Below are positions 51,472 to 63,008 of a stretch of DNA of 64,000 nucleotides, in pieces (the first letter of the stretch is position 1; every line of letters starts with the position of its first letter). This DNA comes from Dictyostelium firmibasis (taxonomy: Eukaryota; Evosea; Eumycetozoa; Dictyosteliales; Dictyosteliaceae): contig CM069768.1 in the NCBI GenBank assembly GCA_036169595.1, positions 4,024,001 to 4,088,000 on the forward strand, given 5' to 3'. The notes under the pieces are model-generated. The model was not told the origin of the DNA, searched no databases, and was given only the letters and a program-made list of their open reading frames with translations. A program made the position numbers and the translations under genes.

Positions 51472-51851
51472 GTGTGCATTATAGAGTTAGAAAATTAAAA
51501 AATGATGAATATTTATATGAAGAAAAACCAACAGAACAAAGACAATCCCAACCACAACAATCAGAAACTCAATTGTATAGCCCAATTTTTCATTTTAATT
51601 TATCACCTGTAACATTTGAAACTATTGAATATTATAGTAAACAATATTCAAATTGTGGTATTGATAAATTAATACTAATTAAATTATTTAAAAATGGAAG
51701 TTATCATTTATATTTAGATAAATTAATAATTAATAATAATAATAATAACCAAGTTATAAAAGAAGATATTAAAGATTGTAATACATTTAACAGTTATTGT
51801 AATAAATTATTTTATAAAACAAATAAAAACTTTTTTATAAATATTAAATAA
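50811..51851 (+). CDS. Arylamine N-acetyltransferase (NAT), about 310 aa
   Basis: Two exons, 50811-51057 and 51166-51851, with a phase-1 junction and an intron dominated by a run of about 42 T. The catalytic triad of the NAT family is complete: Cys86 in FGGSYCTHLN (family pattern RGGxC), His124 in WFQYHISN and Asp139 in LYLVDVGFG; the spacing (38 and 15 residues) agrees with human NAT2. The enzyme acetylates arylamines or hydrazines using acetyl-CoA in the cytosol by a ping-pong mechanism. Length is near the usual 290, enlarged by a poly-Asn tract (about residues 158-183) between the core and the third domain. The symbol is left blank because the species may have more than one copy. It is divergent from the transglutaminase-like gene, with 246 bp between starts. 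Confidence 0.88.
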
Positions 51852-51917
51852 AAAATAAATAAAAAAAATCTTACAAATTTTGTAATCATACTTTTTATTT
51901 TATTTTTTTTATTTTAT

Positions 51918-53435
51918 TTATTCTTGTAATATTTCTTCATCATTATCTTTAAATTCTTTATATTCAGTATAATCAGTATAATCAGAGGAGTTAATACCTT
52001 CATTTTCAATTAATGGTACTAATAAATTTGAGTATTGAGGACTTTCAACAGTTTCTTCATCACCTTGTTGTTTGAAACTTCTACCAGTGATTTTAGCCAA
52101 AATGTTTCTAAAGATGGTACCCCAATTATCACGAAGTAATTGATATAGAAAAATAGAGGAAAAGGTGGCGACACCAATGGCATCAATTTTTATTTGACCC
52201 CATTCAATATTAATACTAAGCATACCAGTACCCAAAACAATTGAGATACCAGCTGTCAAAAGATTTCTTGGTTTTGAGAAATCAACTTGAGCATTTACCC
52301 AAAGTTTTGCACCAGTTACAGCAGTGATACCAAATAGAACGATTGATAAACCACCGAAAATACCAGATGGAATAGTTTGAACAATTGCTCCGAACATAGG
52401 TAAGCATCCCAATGCAATTGCAATAGAGGCAGCGAATACAAATGAAAGTGTTGAAAAGATTTTAGTGATACTCATTACACCAATATTTTCAGCATAAGTA
52501 GTTGTACCTGTACTACCGAAAAATCCAGCTAAAATACATGCTAATGCATCACCTAAAAAAGTTCTACCTAAAAGATGATCCATACTATTTTCAGTCATTG
52601 ATCCAACTGCTTTTAAATGACCTATATTTTCGGCTGCTAAAATTACTGCAACAGGTGCAATCATTGAAATGTAGGAAGAATCAAACTCTGGGAAATGAGT
52701 TGGTGGTAAACCAACCCATTTAGCACTACTTACTGCACTAAAGTCAATACCTGGACCAATACCTTTTAATCCGAATAATAAATAAACAATATAAGCTACA
52801 ACACCACCAATTAAAATTGGTAATCTCTTTAATGGACCTGGTGCATAACATGTAACCATAACAACAATCAACACTGTAAATGCAGCCATCCATGCGTCGA
52901 ATCCTGTAGCTGCTGCTTGACCAACTGCAGAACTAGCTAAATGTAAACCAATGGAAACAATTACTGAACCTGTTACAACTGGTGGAGTTAAAAATTCAAT
53001 CCATTTATGACCTGCAACCATTACAATCAATGCAATCGCTAAATATATGAAACCACAAACTAAGATACCACCTGCAGCAGGTGCAATGTTTGGATTCACT
53101 GCTCCTGGTGAATAAACAAAACCAGTGGCAGAGTTAATTACACCAATGAATGCAAATGATGCACCCAAGTATGATGGTACTTTTCCACCAGTGCAAACAT
53201 AGAATATTAATGTACCAATACCTGAAAAAAACAATGAAGAATTCGTACTAAATCCCATCAATAATGGACATAAAATATTACCTCCAAACATTGCCAAAAT
53301 ATGTTGAAACGATAGAAAAAATGTTGGTATCAACGGTATTCTTTCATCGGGCATAATTGGTATCATATTGGTTTCCTTAAGTTTATATTTTGGAAAATAA
53401 TCCGAAATCATTATTTTTATATTTTCCCAATTCAT
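51918..53435 (-). CDS. Nucleobase:cation symporter, NCS2/UraA type, 505 aa
   Basis: Single exon. About 12-14 membrane helices can be seen (FFLSFQHILAMFGGNILCPL; GILVCGFIYLAIALIVMVAG; AFTVLIVVMVTCY; GGLSIVLFGITAVTGAKLW). The NAT/NCS2 signature near residues 316-325 (ENIGVMSITK, within GTTTYAENIGVM) has the Glu and the Thr-Lys ending typical of uracil or uracil/xanthine permeases. The conserved QH of helix 1 (FQHILAMF) is also present. The protein should take up uracil, xanthine or related bases with protons at the plasma membrane or a phagolysosomal membrane, which suits a bacteria-eating amoeba. The substrate is not settled by the sequence. The tail is hydrophilic and acidic. Its 3' end lies about 65 bp from that of the NAT gene (convergent). 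Confidence 0.92.
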   Translation of the reverse strand: MNWENIKIMISDYFPKYKLKETNMIPIMPDERIPLIPTFFLSFQHILAMFGGNILCPLLMGFSTNSSLFFSGIGTLIFYVCTGGKVPSYLGASFAFIGVINSATGFVYSPGAVNPNIAPAAGGILVCGFIYLAIALIVMVAGHKWIEFLTPPVVTGSVIVSIGLHLASSAVGQAAATGFDAWMAAFTVLIVVMVTCYAPGPLKRLPILIGGVVAYIVYLLFGLKGIGPGIDFSAVSSAKWVGLPPTHFPEFDSSYISMIAPVAVILAAENIGHLKAVGSMTENSMDHLLGRTFLGDALACILAGFFGSTGTTTYAENIGVMSITKIFSTLSFVFAASIAIALGCLPMFGAIVQTIPSGIFGGLSIVLFGITAVTGAKLWVNAQVDFSKPRNLLTAGISIVLGTGMLSINIEWGQIKIDAIGVATFSSIFLYQLLRDNWGTIFRNILAKITGRSFKQQGDEETVESPQYSNLLVPLIENEGINSSDYTDYTEYKEFKDNDEEILQE

Positions 53436-53675
53436 TTTTATTTTATTTTTTTTTTTTTTTAATGAAATTTTTTATATCATTATCTATTATACAAATTATT
53501 ATTTTTATTTGGTTATTAATATATTTTTTTTTTTTAATATAATACTAATATATATATTTTATATTTAAATTTTATTTGATTAGAGGAGAAAAAAAAAAAA
53601 AAGTAAAAAAATAAATTATAGAATAAAAAAAAATAAAAAAAAATAAAAAAATAAAAACAATGGACCTTCACCAAT

Positions 53676-53707
<32 letters not shown>

Positions 53708-53934
53708 TTTTTTTTGGCCCAGAAAAAAGAAAAAAAATTGATTTTTCAGCGGGCTTAATCATTTTTTTCAGAGTGGGTATTAAAAATCGTTTTGCACAGG
53801 TTTTTTTTTTTTAAAAAAAGTAATAAAAAAAACGACTCATTTTAATAGTTTATAATAATTTGGTTTGAATTTTGTCTTTTGAAATCGTGGTGGTCACCAT
53901 CATTTTTAATTTTCATTTTTTAAATATCTCACTT

Positions 53935-53971
<37 letters not shown>

Positions 53972-54237
53972 AAATAAATAAAAAATTTAAAAAAAAAACA
54001 GTTCCGATAAATTTTATTTTATTTTTTTTTTTCAAGGTCGGCAATAACAAGCCGAAACACATTTTTTTTTTTTGTGGTTTGTTTTGTTTTTGCCTCTGTT
54101 CCTGGCAATATTTTGAAAAATTAAAAAAAAAATTAACAAAACAAAAAGAAATAATAAATTTTTTGTTGTATTAAAATATTATCAACATTCAGATTAGTCA
54201 GACTAATCTTTTTTTTTATTGTGAGATTTTTTTTTTT
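53436..54237. other. Intergenic region, permease leader and 3' end of the first ComC-like gene
   Basis: Mostly A and T runs (an A run at 53671-53702, another at about 53937-53967). Small mixed patches at 53710-53800 and 54030-54120 have no protein sense. A short perfect hairpin AGATTAGT-CAG-ACTAATCT (54191-54209) followed by nine T lies about 30 bp beyond the stop of the minus-strand gene. Confidence 0.55.
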
Positions 54238-56280
54238 TTAATTTTTTGATGTCGAGATTCTTTGAAGTTTTCTTTTTAGTGGAACCTCGATGAATCTTTT
54301 TTTATAAATTAAATAAACTATGGCAGCAATCGCAGCCACACCACAAACAGGAACAGCAATTACAACAGGTAAAAACCAAGATTCTCTTTTATCATTGCCA
54401 CATTCATCCACGAATTCTGGACTGATCAATACAGAGAAATCAGGATCTAATAAACATTTCTTTGTACAGTGTGGTAAGTTCATACCCACTGTAATGGAAT
54501 CATTTGATTTAGATACTAAAACAGTTTGCATAAATGTTGATTTACCATCACTTTCGATTCTATCAATAAATCTACCATTTAATACTTTTGCATCTTTTTT
54601 TATCGCTAAATAATTTAATGAGTTATCTTGATTAGATTTATTATCGATTTCAATTTGATCATTATTACAATCATTAATATCATTAGTTTGAATATTATTT
54701 ACACTTGATTTCATTTGTAATTGTAATGTATTTAAATTACTTGAATATTGATAATTTTCAACTGATACTGTCATTTTAACTGATCCACTTGTTAATTTAA
54801 AAATAATACCTGCAAATGATACTTCTCTATCTTTATTAATTTCTTCAATTGTATATGTAATATTACATTGATCATTTTGAATAGATTGAATGAATGTGTA
54901 TATCGTTTTACTGTTATTTGAATAAACTGTCCATTTATTTAATAATATGTATTCTTTGATTGATTTACCACTGAAATCGATCTCTACTAATTTTGTTATT
55001 AAAATTTGATAGTTTGTTTGTTGATTGGTAATGTTAGTACCACCTGTATTATTATCAATTGTTGAATTTGAACCTGGTAATCCACCATTATCTCCACCGC
55101 TTGGATTTGAATATAAACTACAGTCATAACCACTCCATCTTCCTATACAATTACAATATCCAGTTGTTGTATTACAAATACCATTTGATGTTGATGTACA
55201 ATCATTTGGACATGTTTTATCAGTTGAATAATATTGATAGATATCTTTTGCTGTTACATTGATTGAGTTTTGAATTACACTAACTGATTGTAATCCTGTA
55301 CCTGCTGGTGCATTACATTTAATTTCAAATTCGGTAGTATTATAAATTGGTTTACATTCTTTATTACCAATTAAAACTTGTAAATTTGAATGAATATTAC
55401 CGAACCAACCATAAATTGAAGCATTACCACCTTTTGTATTACTTGGTGAAACTGCTGATATAGTATGTAATGGAATTGAGCAATCAATACCATCCCAACC
55501 ATATGGATTGGTAGGACATAAACAAATACCTGTTTGATTATTACATTTACCTATATTGTTATTACAGTCATTTAAACATTCTACAAATTGTAAACTGCAA
55601 TCGATACCTTGGTGATTTGAATCACATTTACATTCACCAATATCAGATAAACAATAACCTCCACCATTACAATCATTGTATTGAGTACAATTTAAAATTT
55701 TATTTACTACACCTGGATTTAATGTGAATTGAGTTGTTAAATTACCAACAGTTATAAATGATAATATATCTTGTAATGATGAATCTATAGAAATCGGAAG
55801 GGTACAATTGATTTGATAAAACGTTGTATTTGTAACTAAACAATTATTATTACCAATTGTAATATTCACAATTGATTTATTATATGTAAAAAATGAACCA
55901 TCAAAAATTAAATTTATTGAGCTTGATTGCCAATCTACTGTATTTAGTTGTGGTGGTGTATTATCTGTTGATAAAGCAAATGTATAATCTGGTTTCGATA
56001 TATTGTATGATAAATATATAATACTGGTTGGTTTTAAAAAGGATGATACTTTAATTAATTTGTTTGGTTTTAAAACGTCTATATATAAGGAAATTCCAGT
56101 TGAAGTTGTAACAGCATTGTATGGAATCCAAGTTCCACCTATATTTTCACCAAAAATAAATAGTTCATAATTTCCCGGTGTCGAATCTCCTATCATAATG
56201 TTTGGAATAATAATGGCTATTATTTTTATTAAAATAAATAATTAGTAAATAAAACTTTTATAATAATAAAAATAAATGAG

Positions 56281-56358
<78 letters not shown>

Positions 56359-56936
56359 TTGTTGTTGTTGTTTTTGTTGTTGTTTAAAATAATAAAATTA
56401 AACATACATGGTGATGAAGGTTGATCTAAATTTTCGAAATTATTATTAGCGAAATTAGATTCTAAATTTATGTTTGATAAACCAAAAAAACAAGTAAAAC
56501 ATGAAGGAATTGTACCATCCATATTATTATTAGTTACTATAAGATCAAATTCACAATATGAATTATCTATTGTTCCAGTAATTTGGTTATTACTAATATC
56601 AATAGATTTCAATTTTTTAAAAGTTGTAACATCTAAAATTGGTGGTAATGAACCTGACATTGAATTATTTACTAATGATAAAACTTTAACATTTGTGAAA
56701 CTTGACATATCAAAAGTTTCAATATATGCATCTCTAAGTTGAAAGGAAGAAAATGCTTCATTTGTAGGTAATATAATTGGTAAAGTACCACCCATTGTAA
56801 AATCTCTTGATGATCCCATAAACTTTAATGTTTGAAATGATTCACCAACTTGAGAAAAATTAATAAAAGCTTGAACATTTGAAAATGGAATATTGAATTT
56901 TCTTTTTTTTTTTTTTTAAATTTACATTAGTATTAT

Positions 56937-56976
<40 letters not shown>

Positions 56977-57943
56977 TCTTACAAATCGGTTATATTTTCA
57001 CCTTTTATTTGTGAAATTATTGGCGGAAAAACTGTTGTATCAGTTGATGTAATTGATGCTCCTCTTAAACTTGTCCAAGATGTAATATTACTCCATGATG
57101 ATTGGTCATAATCAATCAATAGTTTTAAAGTAAGAAATACATTTGCATATTTAAGATTTGGAATATTTAATGAATAAATATCAAAATAACTTAAATCCAA
57201 TGTTTTAGATCCATCCAAATCATTATTATATGTAAATAAATGTGAACCTTTAGAAATAATGTATGATTTATCAATTGAACTTTTTTGAAAAAAAAAAAAA
57301 AAAAAAAAAAGGTCAGCAAAATTTTTTAAGAAAAAAAAAAAAAAAAAAAAAAAGTTTAAAAAAAAAAAAAATATTGCTAAAATTAAATAAATAAAAAAAA
57401 TAAAAAAATATATTAATTGAATTAATTCATTATTTTTACATACAATTGATTTAAATATATCAACCATGATAAATTAATTGAAGTTGGAATTTTTTGGGAA
57501 CTCACAATAGAAGAGAAGTAAATAATATTTGAAGGAAGTTTTGAAAATTGAATGTCATTTCCATTTATTTGAAGTCTAAGCACTTTTTGAGGTATAGATT
57601 CATAAAAAATATCTTTATTGTAATTAATTGAACTTAATGAAGCTTCTGTTAAGTTTTTAAAACATAAAAGTTCGTCTTGTAAAACAAAAGACATATTTGT
57701 TTGTCCTATCCCTAATTCTGTAACCCAATTATTTTCAATGTTACAAGTTACACTAATAAATGGTTTTACATAATTTTTTGTACCACAAAAGTTATATTCT
57801 AATGTTGTACTATTTTTACTAACAGTTGAAATTGAACCCAAATTTGTAAATAACTTTTCTAAACAATCATATTCTATTTTAATTAATGCATTAGAAATTT
57901 CACATATCAATAATAAATATATAAGATAACTATATTTTAACAT
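54238..57943 (-). CDS. ComC-like EGF/TIG membrane protein, paralogue 1, about 1089 aa
   Basis: Four exons: 57444-57943, 56983-57279, 56408-56901 and 54238-56216. A signal peptide (YSYLIYLLLICEISNA) opens a long ectodomain. Exons 1-3 encode LRR-like segments (VKVLSLVNNSMSGSLP; SIDISNNQITGTID) with paired Cys. Exon 4 has EGF-like modules (NDCNGGGYCLSDIGECKCDS; NNIGKCNNQTGICLCPTNP; GICNTTTGYCNCIGRWSGYD), an IPT/TIG-like domain (ISAVSPSNTKGGNASIYGWF), a Ser/Asn linker and a beta-rich membrane-near domain, then one TM helix (WFLPVVIAVPVCGVAAIAAI) and a short basic tail. The layout matches the amoeba's ComC-type adhesion/communication proteins, so a role in cell-cell signalling in development is inferred. 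Compared with paralogue 2 it lacks one EGF module. Confidence 0.82.
56277..56390. repeat. (TTG)n array in intron 3 of ComC-like paralogue 1
   Basis: About 26 TTG units plus imperfect TTGTTT units fill the intron between 56217 and 56407. Read as coding it would give poly-Asn, but the exon before it ends in phase at GTATGT and paralogue 2 lacks the tract, so it is intronic. Confidence 0.85.
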
Positions 57944-58278
57944 CTTTTATTTTATTTTATTTTATTTTATTTTATTTTATTTTATTTTATTTTATTTTAT
58001 TTTATTTTATTTTATTTTATTTTATTTCATATATTTTTATTTATTTTATTTTATTTTGTTTATTTTATTTTATTTTTTTCTGAATGATTTATTTATTTTT
58101 TATTTTATTTTATTTTATAAGAAGAAAAAAAAAAAAAAATCAGATTTTTTCGAAAAGAAATTTTTATTCTAATTTTTATTCAATTTTTATTTTATTTTTA
58201 AATAAAATAAAATAATAAAAATCGTTTGGAAAAAAAAAAAAAAAAAAAAAATCAGATTTTTTTTAACAGAAATTTTAT

Positions 58279-58310
<32 letters not shown>

Positions 58311-58539
58311 GTTGTTTTTTGAACGATTTTTATAAAAATTGAGTTTTGAATGATGGCGATCATATCCTATTTTTGGTTCTTTTATAAAACGATTTGGTTG
58401 TTTGCAAAAAAAAAAAAAAAAAGCTTAAAATATTACAATATAGAATAATAAATTAAAAAAAAATAAAATAAAGTAAAAAACAAAATAAATAAAAGGTTCT
58501 TCAATGATCCTCAATAGTGACCATAAAACAATAGTACTA

Positions 58540-58591
<52 letters not shown>

Positions 58592-59083
58592 TTAAGATAC
58601 AATGGAAACTAAAACAGATAATGGAGGGAGATATATTTCTTTTCAGTATATGGAGAAAATTTTTTTTTGTAGGGATTTAAATAATTTAGTAACAGTAGAG
58701 TCAAAAGAATAGTTATTAAATTCAAATTTTAGAGATCATAAAAACAATTAAATCATTACTCAAATTAGAAGATTTCTTTAGGTGGCATACTATAAAATGT
58801 TGAATCATTAACATTTGGTGATGATTTTAATCAAGTATTATCAGAAGGATCAAGAGTAAAAGTTCAATTGAGGATGAGAAAGAGGGAGGAATACGAATCA
58901 ATAGATGAGGTTTTAATGGATAGTTGACAAAAGAAAAAGAAGTTAATAAAAATAATAAAGGTAATGAAAATTTCTTCGTTTATTTTATAAAATATTACAA
59001 AATCAATAATTTAAAAAACCAATAAAATATGCCACTATTTAATAAAAAAAAAAAGTTGTTTTGCTTTTATTTTTTATTAATTT
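57944..59083. other. Spacer between ComC-like paralogues 1 and 2
   Basis: It begins with a (TTTTA)n array (about 57950-58027) in the leader of paralogue 1, followed by A/T runs and two near-copies of a CAGATTTTTT block (58140 and 58252). A T run of about 41 (58546-58586) precedes a mixed-composition patch (58590-58970) that contains the FNIP-repeat fragment. Confidence 0.6.
58802..58927 (+). pseudogene. Fragment of an FNIP-repeat gene
   Basis: The plus strand reads ESLTFGDDFNQVLSEGS, a good FNIP repeat unit (family core LTFG.xFNQ.L), followed by KVQLRMRKREEYESIDEVLM and DS-stop, which looks like the end of such a protein. The DNA upstream (58600-58800) seems to continue the gene but has lost its frame. 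FNIP genes form a very large amoebal family; this copy looks dead. It is the only plus-strand gene trace in the tandem array. Confidence 0.6.
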
Positions 59084-62000
59084 TTAATTTTTTGATGTTG
59101 AGATTCTTTGAAGTTTTCTTTTTAGTGGAGCCTCGATGAATCTTTTTTTATAAATTAAATAAACTATGGCAGCAATTGCAGCAACACCTCCAACAGGAAC
59201 AGCAATTAAAACAGGTAAAAACCATGATTCTCTTTTATCATTGCCACATTCATCTATGAATTCAGAGCTTATTAATACAGAGAAATCAGGATCTATTAAA
59301 CATTTTTTCACACAATGTGGTAAATTCATACCCACTGTAATGGAATCATTTGATTTAGATACTAAAACAGTTTGCATAAATGTTGATTTACCATCACTTT
59401 CGATTCTATCAATAAATCTACCATTTAATACTTTTGCATCTTTTTTTATTGCTATATAATTTAATGAGTTATCTTGATTAGATTTATTATCGATTTCAAT
59501 TTGATCATTATTACAATCGTTAATATCATTAGTTTGAATATTATTTACACTTGATTTCATTTGTAATTGTAATGTATTTAAATTACTTGAATATTGATAA
59601 TTTTCAATTGATACTGTCATTTTAACTGATCCACTTGTTAATTTAAAAATAATACCTGCAAATGATACTTCTCTATCTTTATTAATTTCTTCAATTGTAT
59701 ATGTAATATTACATTGATCATTTTGAATCGATTGAATGAATGTGTATATCGTTTTACTGTTATTTGAATAAATTGTCCATTTATTTAATAATATGTATTC
59801 TTTGATTGATTTACCACTAAAATCGATCTCTACTAATTTTGTAATTAAAATTTGATAGTTTGTTTGTTGATTGGTAATGTTAGTACCACCTGTATTATTA
59901 TCAATTGTTGTATTTGAACCTGGTAATTCACCATTATCTCCACCGCTTGGATTTGAATATAAACTACAGTCATAACCACTCCATCTTCCTATACAATTAC
60001 AATATCCAGTTGTTGTATTACAAATACCATTTGATGTTGATGTACAATCATTTGGACATGTTTTATCAGTTGAATAATATTGATAGATATCTTTTGCTGT
60101 TACATTGATTGAGTTTTGAATTACACTAACTGATTGTAATCCTGTACCTGCTGGTGCATTACATTTAATTTCAAATTCGGTAGTATTATAAATTGGTTTA
60201 CATTCTTTATTACCAATAAAAACTTGTAAATTTGAATGAATATTACCGAACCAACCATAAATTGAAGCATTACCACCTTTTGTATTACTTGGTGAAACTG
60301 CTGATATGGTATGTAATGGAATTGAGCAATCAATACCATCCCAACCATATGGATTGGTAGGACATAAACAAATACCTGTTTGATTATTACATTTACCTAT
60401 ATTGTTATTACAGTCATTTAAACATTCTACAAATTGTAATGAACAATCATCACCTTGATGATTTTGATCACATTTACATTTACCTGTTGTATTTACACAT
60501 ACGCCATTACCATGACAATTGGTTGGATTACATTCAATATATGGTAAACTGCAATCGATACCTTGGTGATTTGAATCGCATTTACATTCACCAACATCGG
60601 ATAAACAATAACCACCACCATTACAATCATTGTATTGAGAACAATTTAAAATTTGATTTACTACACCTGGATTTAATGTGAATTGAGTTGTTAAATTACC
60701 AACAGTTATAAATGATAATATATCTTGTAATGATTGATCTATAACATTTGAAAGTTTACAAGTGATTTGATAAAATGTTAAATTTGTAATTAAACAATTA
60801 TCATTACCAATTGTAATATTCACGATTGATTTATTATATGTAAAGTAAGAACCATCAAAAACCAATTCCGTTAAACTTGATTGCCAATCTACTGTATTTA
60901 ATTTTGGTGGTGTATTATCAGTTGATAAAGTAAATATATAGTTTGGATTATTATTACTATAAACAATATATATAAGACTTGGTGGTTTTAAATAAGAAGA
61001 AATTCTAATTAATTTGTTTGGTATTATAACTACAAAATTAAAATTATTCCCAGACTCTGTAGTAAAAGCATTATAAGGAATCCAACTTCCACCTATATTT
61101 TCACCAAAAATAAATAGTTCATACTCTAAAAAATATGTAAAATTCTTGATATTTCCTTGCATAACATTTGGGACAATAATAGCTTTTAAAAATTTTATGA
61201 AAAAGTTAATTTAATTTTAAAATAAATAATATTTTTTTGAAAATAACAAATCTAAACTTACATGGCGATGAAGGTTGATTTAAATTTGTGAAATTATTAC
61301 CCATAAATCTATTTTCTAAATTAATAGATGGTATACCAAAGAAACATGTAAAACATGATGGAATTGTACCATTCATTAAATTATTTGCAACAGTAATATC
61401 TAATTCACAAAATGAATCATCGATTGTACCTGTTACTTGATTATAGCTAATATCAATGCCTATTAATTTTTTAAAATTTGTTCTATTGAACTTTGATGGG
61501 AATGATCCTGACATTAAATTATCTACTAGTTTTAAGGTTTTAACATTTGAATATGGTGATAAATCTATGGTTTCAATAAATGCAGTATTTAATGTAAAAA
61601 TTCCAAAATTGTCATTGGTTGGTAAATTTATTGGTAATAAACCCCCAAATGAAAAATTTCTACCACAATCTAACAGAGTTAATGTTTCAATTGATTTACC
61701 AACCAATGATAAATCAATTAAATTTGAAACATTTGAAAATTCTCCTCTAATATTTCTTTTTATTTTTTTATTTTTTTTTCTGTGTAAGTTTTTATTTTGA
61801 ATTGAAAAATAAAAAAAAAAAAAAAAAAAAAAAAACAAAAAAAAAAAAAAATAAAAAATAAAAATAAAAACTCACATTTCTGTTAAATTTTCAGCTCTAA
61901 TTTGAGAAAATTGTGTTGATGGGAAATTCATAATTTCATTTGTAGAAATAAATATAGTTGTTAAACTTTCACATGTGGATATATTACTCCATGAAGATTG

Positions 62001-62184
62001 ATCAAAACCTAGAATAAGGATAATTTCGAGATAGCCACTAATGTATTTTAATGAAGGAATGTTCAAACTCATAATATAGATAAATGAAGGTTTCCATATA
62101 AATGACCCATCAAAATCATTTTCAAAAGTAATTAAATGGGATCCTAAAGTGATTGGGTTTGATGTATAAATTGATCTATTTTTT

Positions 62185-62226
<42 letters not shown>

Positions 62227-62772
62227 TTAGTTTGTTAATTTGTTAATTGGTAAATTATAACAAAATACATACAATTGTTGTAAATTTGAAAACCAGGATA
62301 ATTTAATTTGAATAGGAATGGTTTGGGTACGTGTTTTAATAGAAAGATATTTTATTGTTGGAGGAAGTTGAGATATGGTTATATTATCTCCAAGTATATC
62401 AAGTCTTTCTGTTTTTTGGGGTAAAGAATTATAAAGAATGCTACTATTATATATAACAATGTTTAAAAAAAGACTAGTCATATTATTAAAACATAAAAAT
62501 TGATCATTCAACACATATGACATATTAGATTGTCCAAGATTTAATGATGATATTGAACCTTGGTCACAACTGATATAAACTGTTGGTTGAGAAAATATTT
62601 GAGTTTTACAAAATTCATATTCAGATGTTGTACTATTTATATTAACATTTGAAATTGTACCTAAATTAGTTAATAATGTTTCCATACAATCATATTCGTT
62701 TTGATTTAAAGTTTGAGAATTTACACAAACAAAAATAATAATATAAAAAAATAAATATTTTAATAAAAACAT
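59084..62772 (-). CDS. ComC-like EGF/TIG membrane protein, paralogue 2, about 1130 aa
   Basis: Four exons: 62273-62772, 61876-62175, 61262-61755 and 59084-61182. Exons 1 and 3 have exactly the lengths of those in paralogue 1 (500 and 494 nt) and exon 2 differs by one codon, although the proteins there are clearly diverged. Signal peptide LLKYLFFYIIIFVCVNS; LRR-like segments (VKTLKLVDNLMSGSFP; GIDISYNQVTGTID). Exon 4 is nearly identical to that of paralogue 1 from the IPT/TIG domain to the tail, but holds one more EGF module (IECNPTNCHGNGVCVNTTGK then CKCDQNHQGDDCS). TM helix (WFLPVLIAVPVGGVAAIAAI) and tail KKRFIEAPLKRKLQRI match paralogue 1. Cell-surface adhesion or signalling is inferred. 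Confidence 0.84.
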
Positions 62773-63008
62773 CTTTTTTATTTGTGTCTATGTGTGATAT
62801 GTGAAGGAAAAATAAAAATAAAAAAAAAAAAAAGATTTTTTTAATCAGTTTTTTGATATTTAGTGATCAAAAAAAAATCAAAATATTAGCACAGAAATTT
62901 TGTTTTTTTTTTATAATTGACGAAATATCTCCATCAGCAAAAATATCTATTTTTTTTCTTTTTTTTTTATTTTTATTTTTAATATTTTTATTTTTTATTT
63001 TTATTTTT
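62773..63008. other. Short spacer between paralogues 2 and 3
   Basis: 236 bp of A/T runs with no open frame; it holds the paralogue-2 leader and the 3' end of paralogue 3. Confidence 0.6.
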
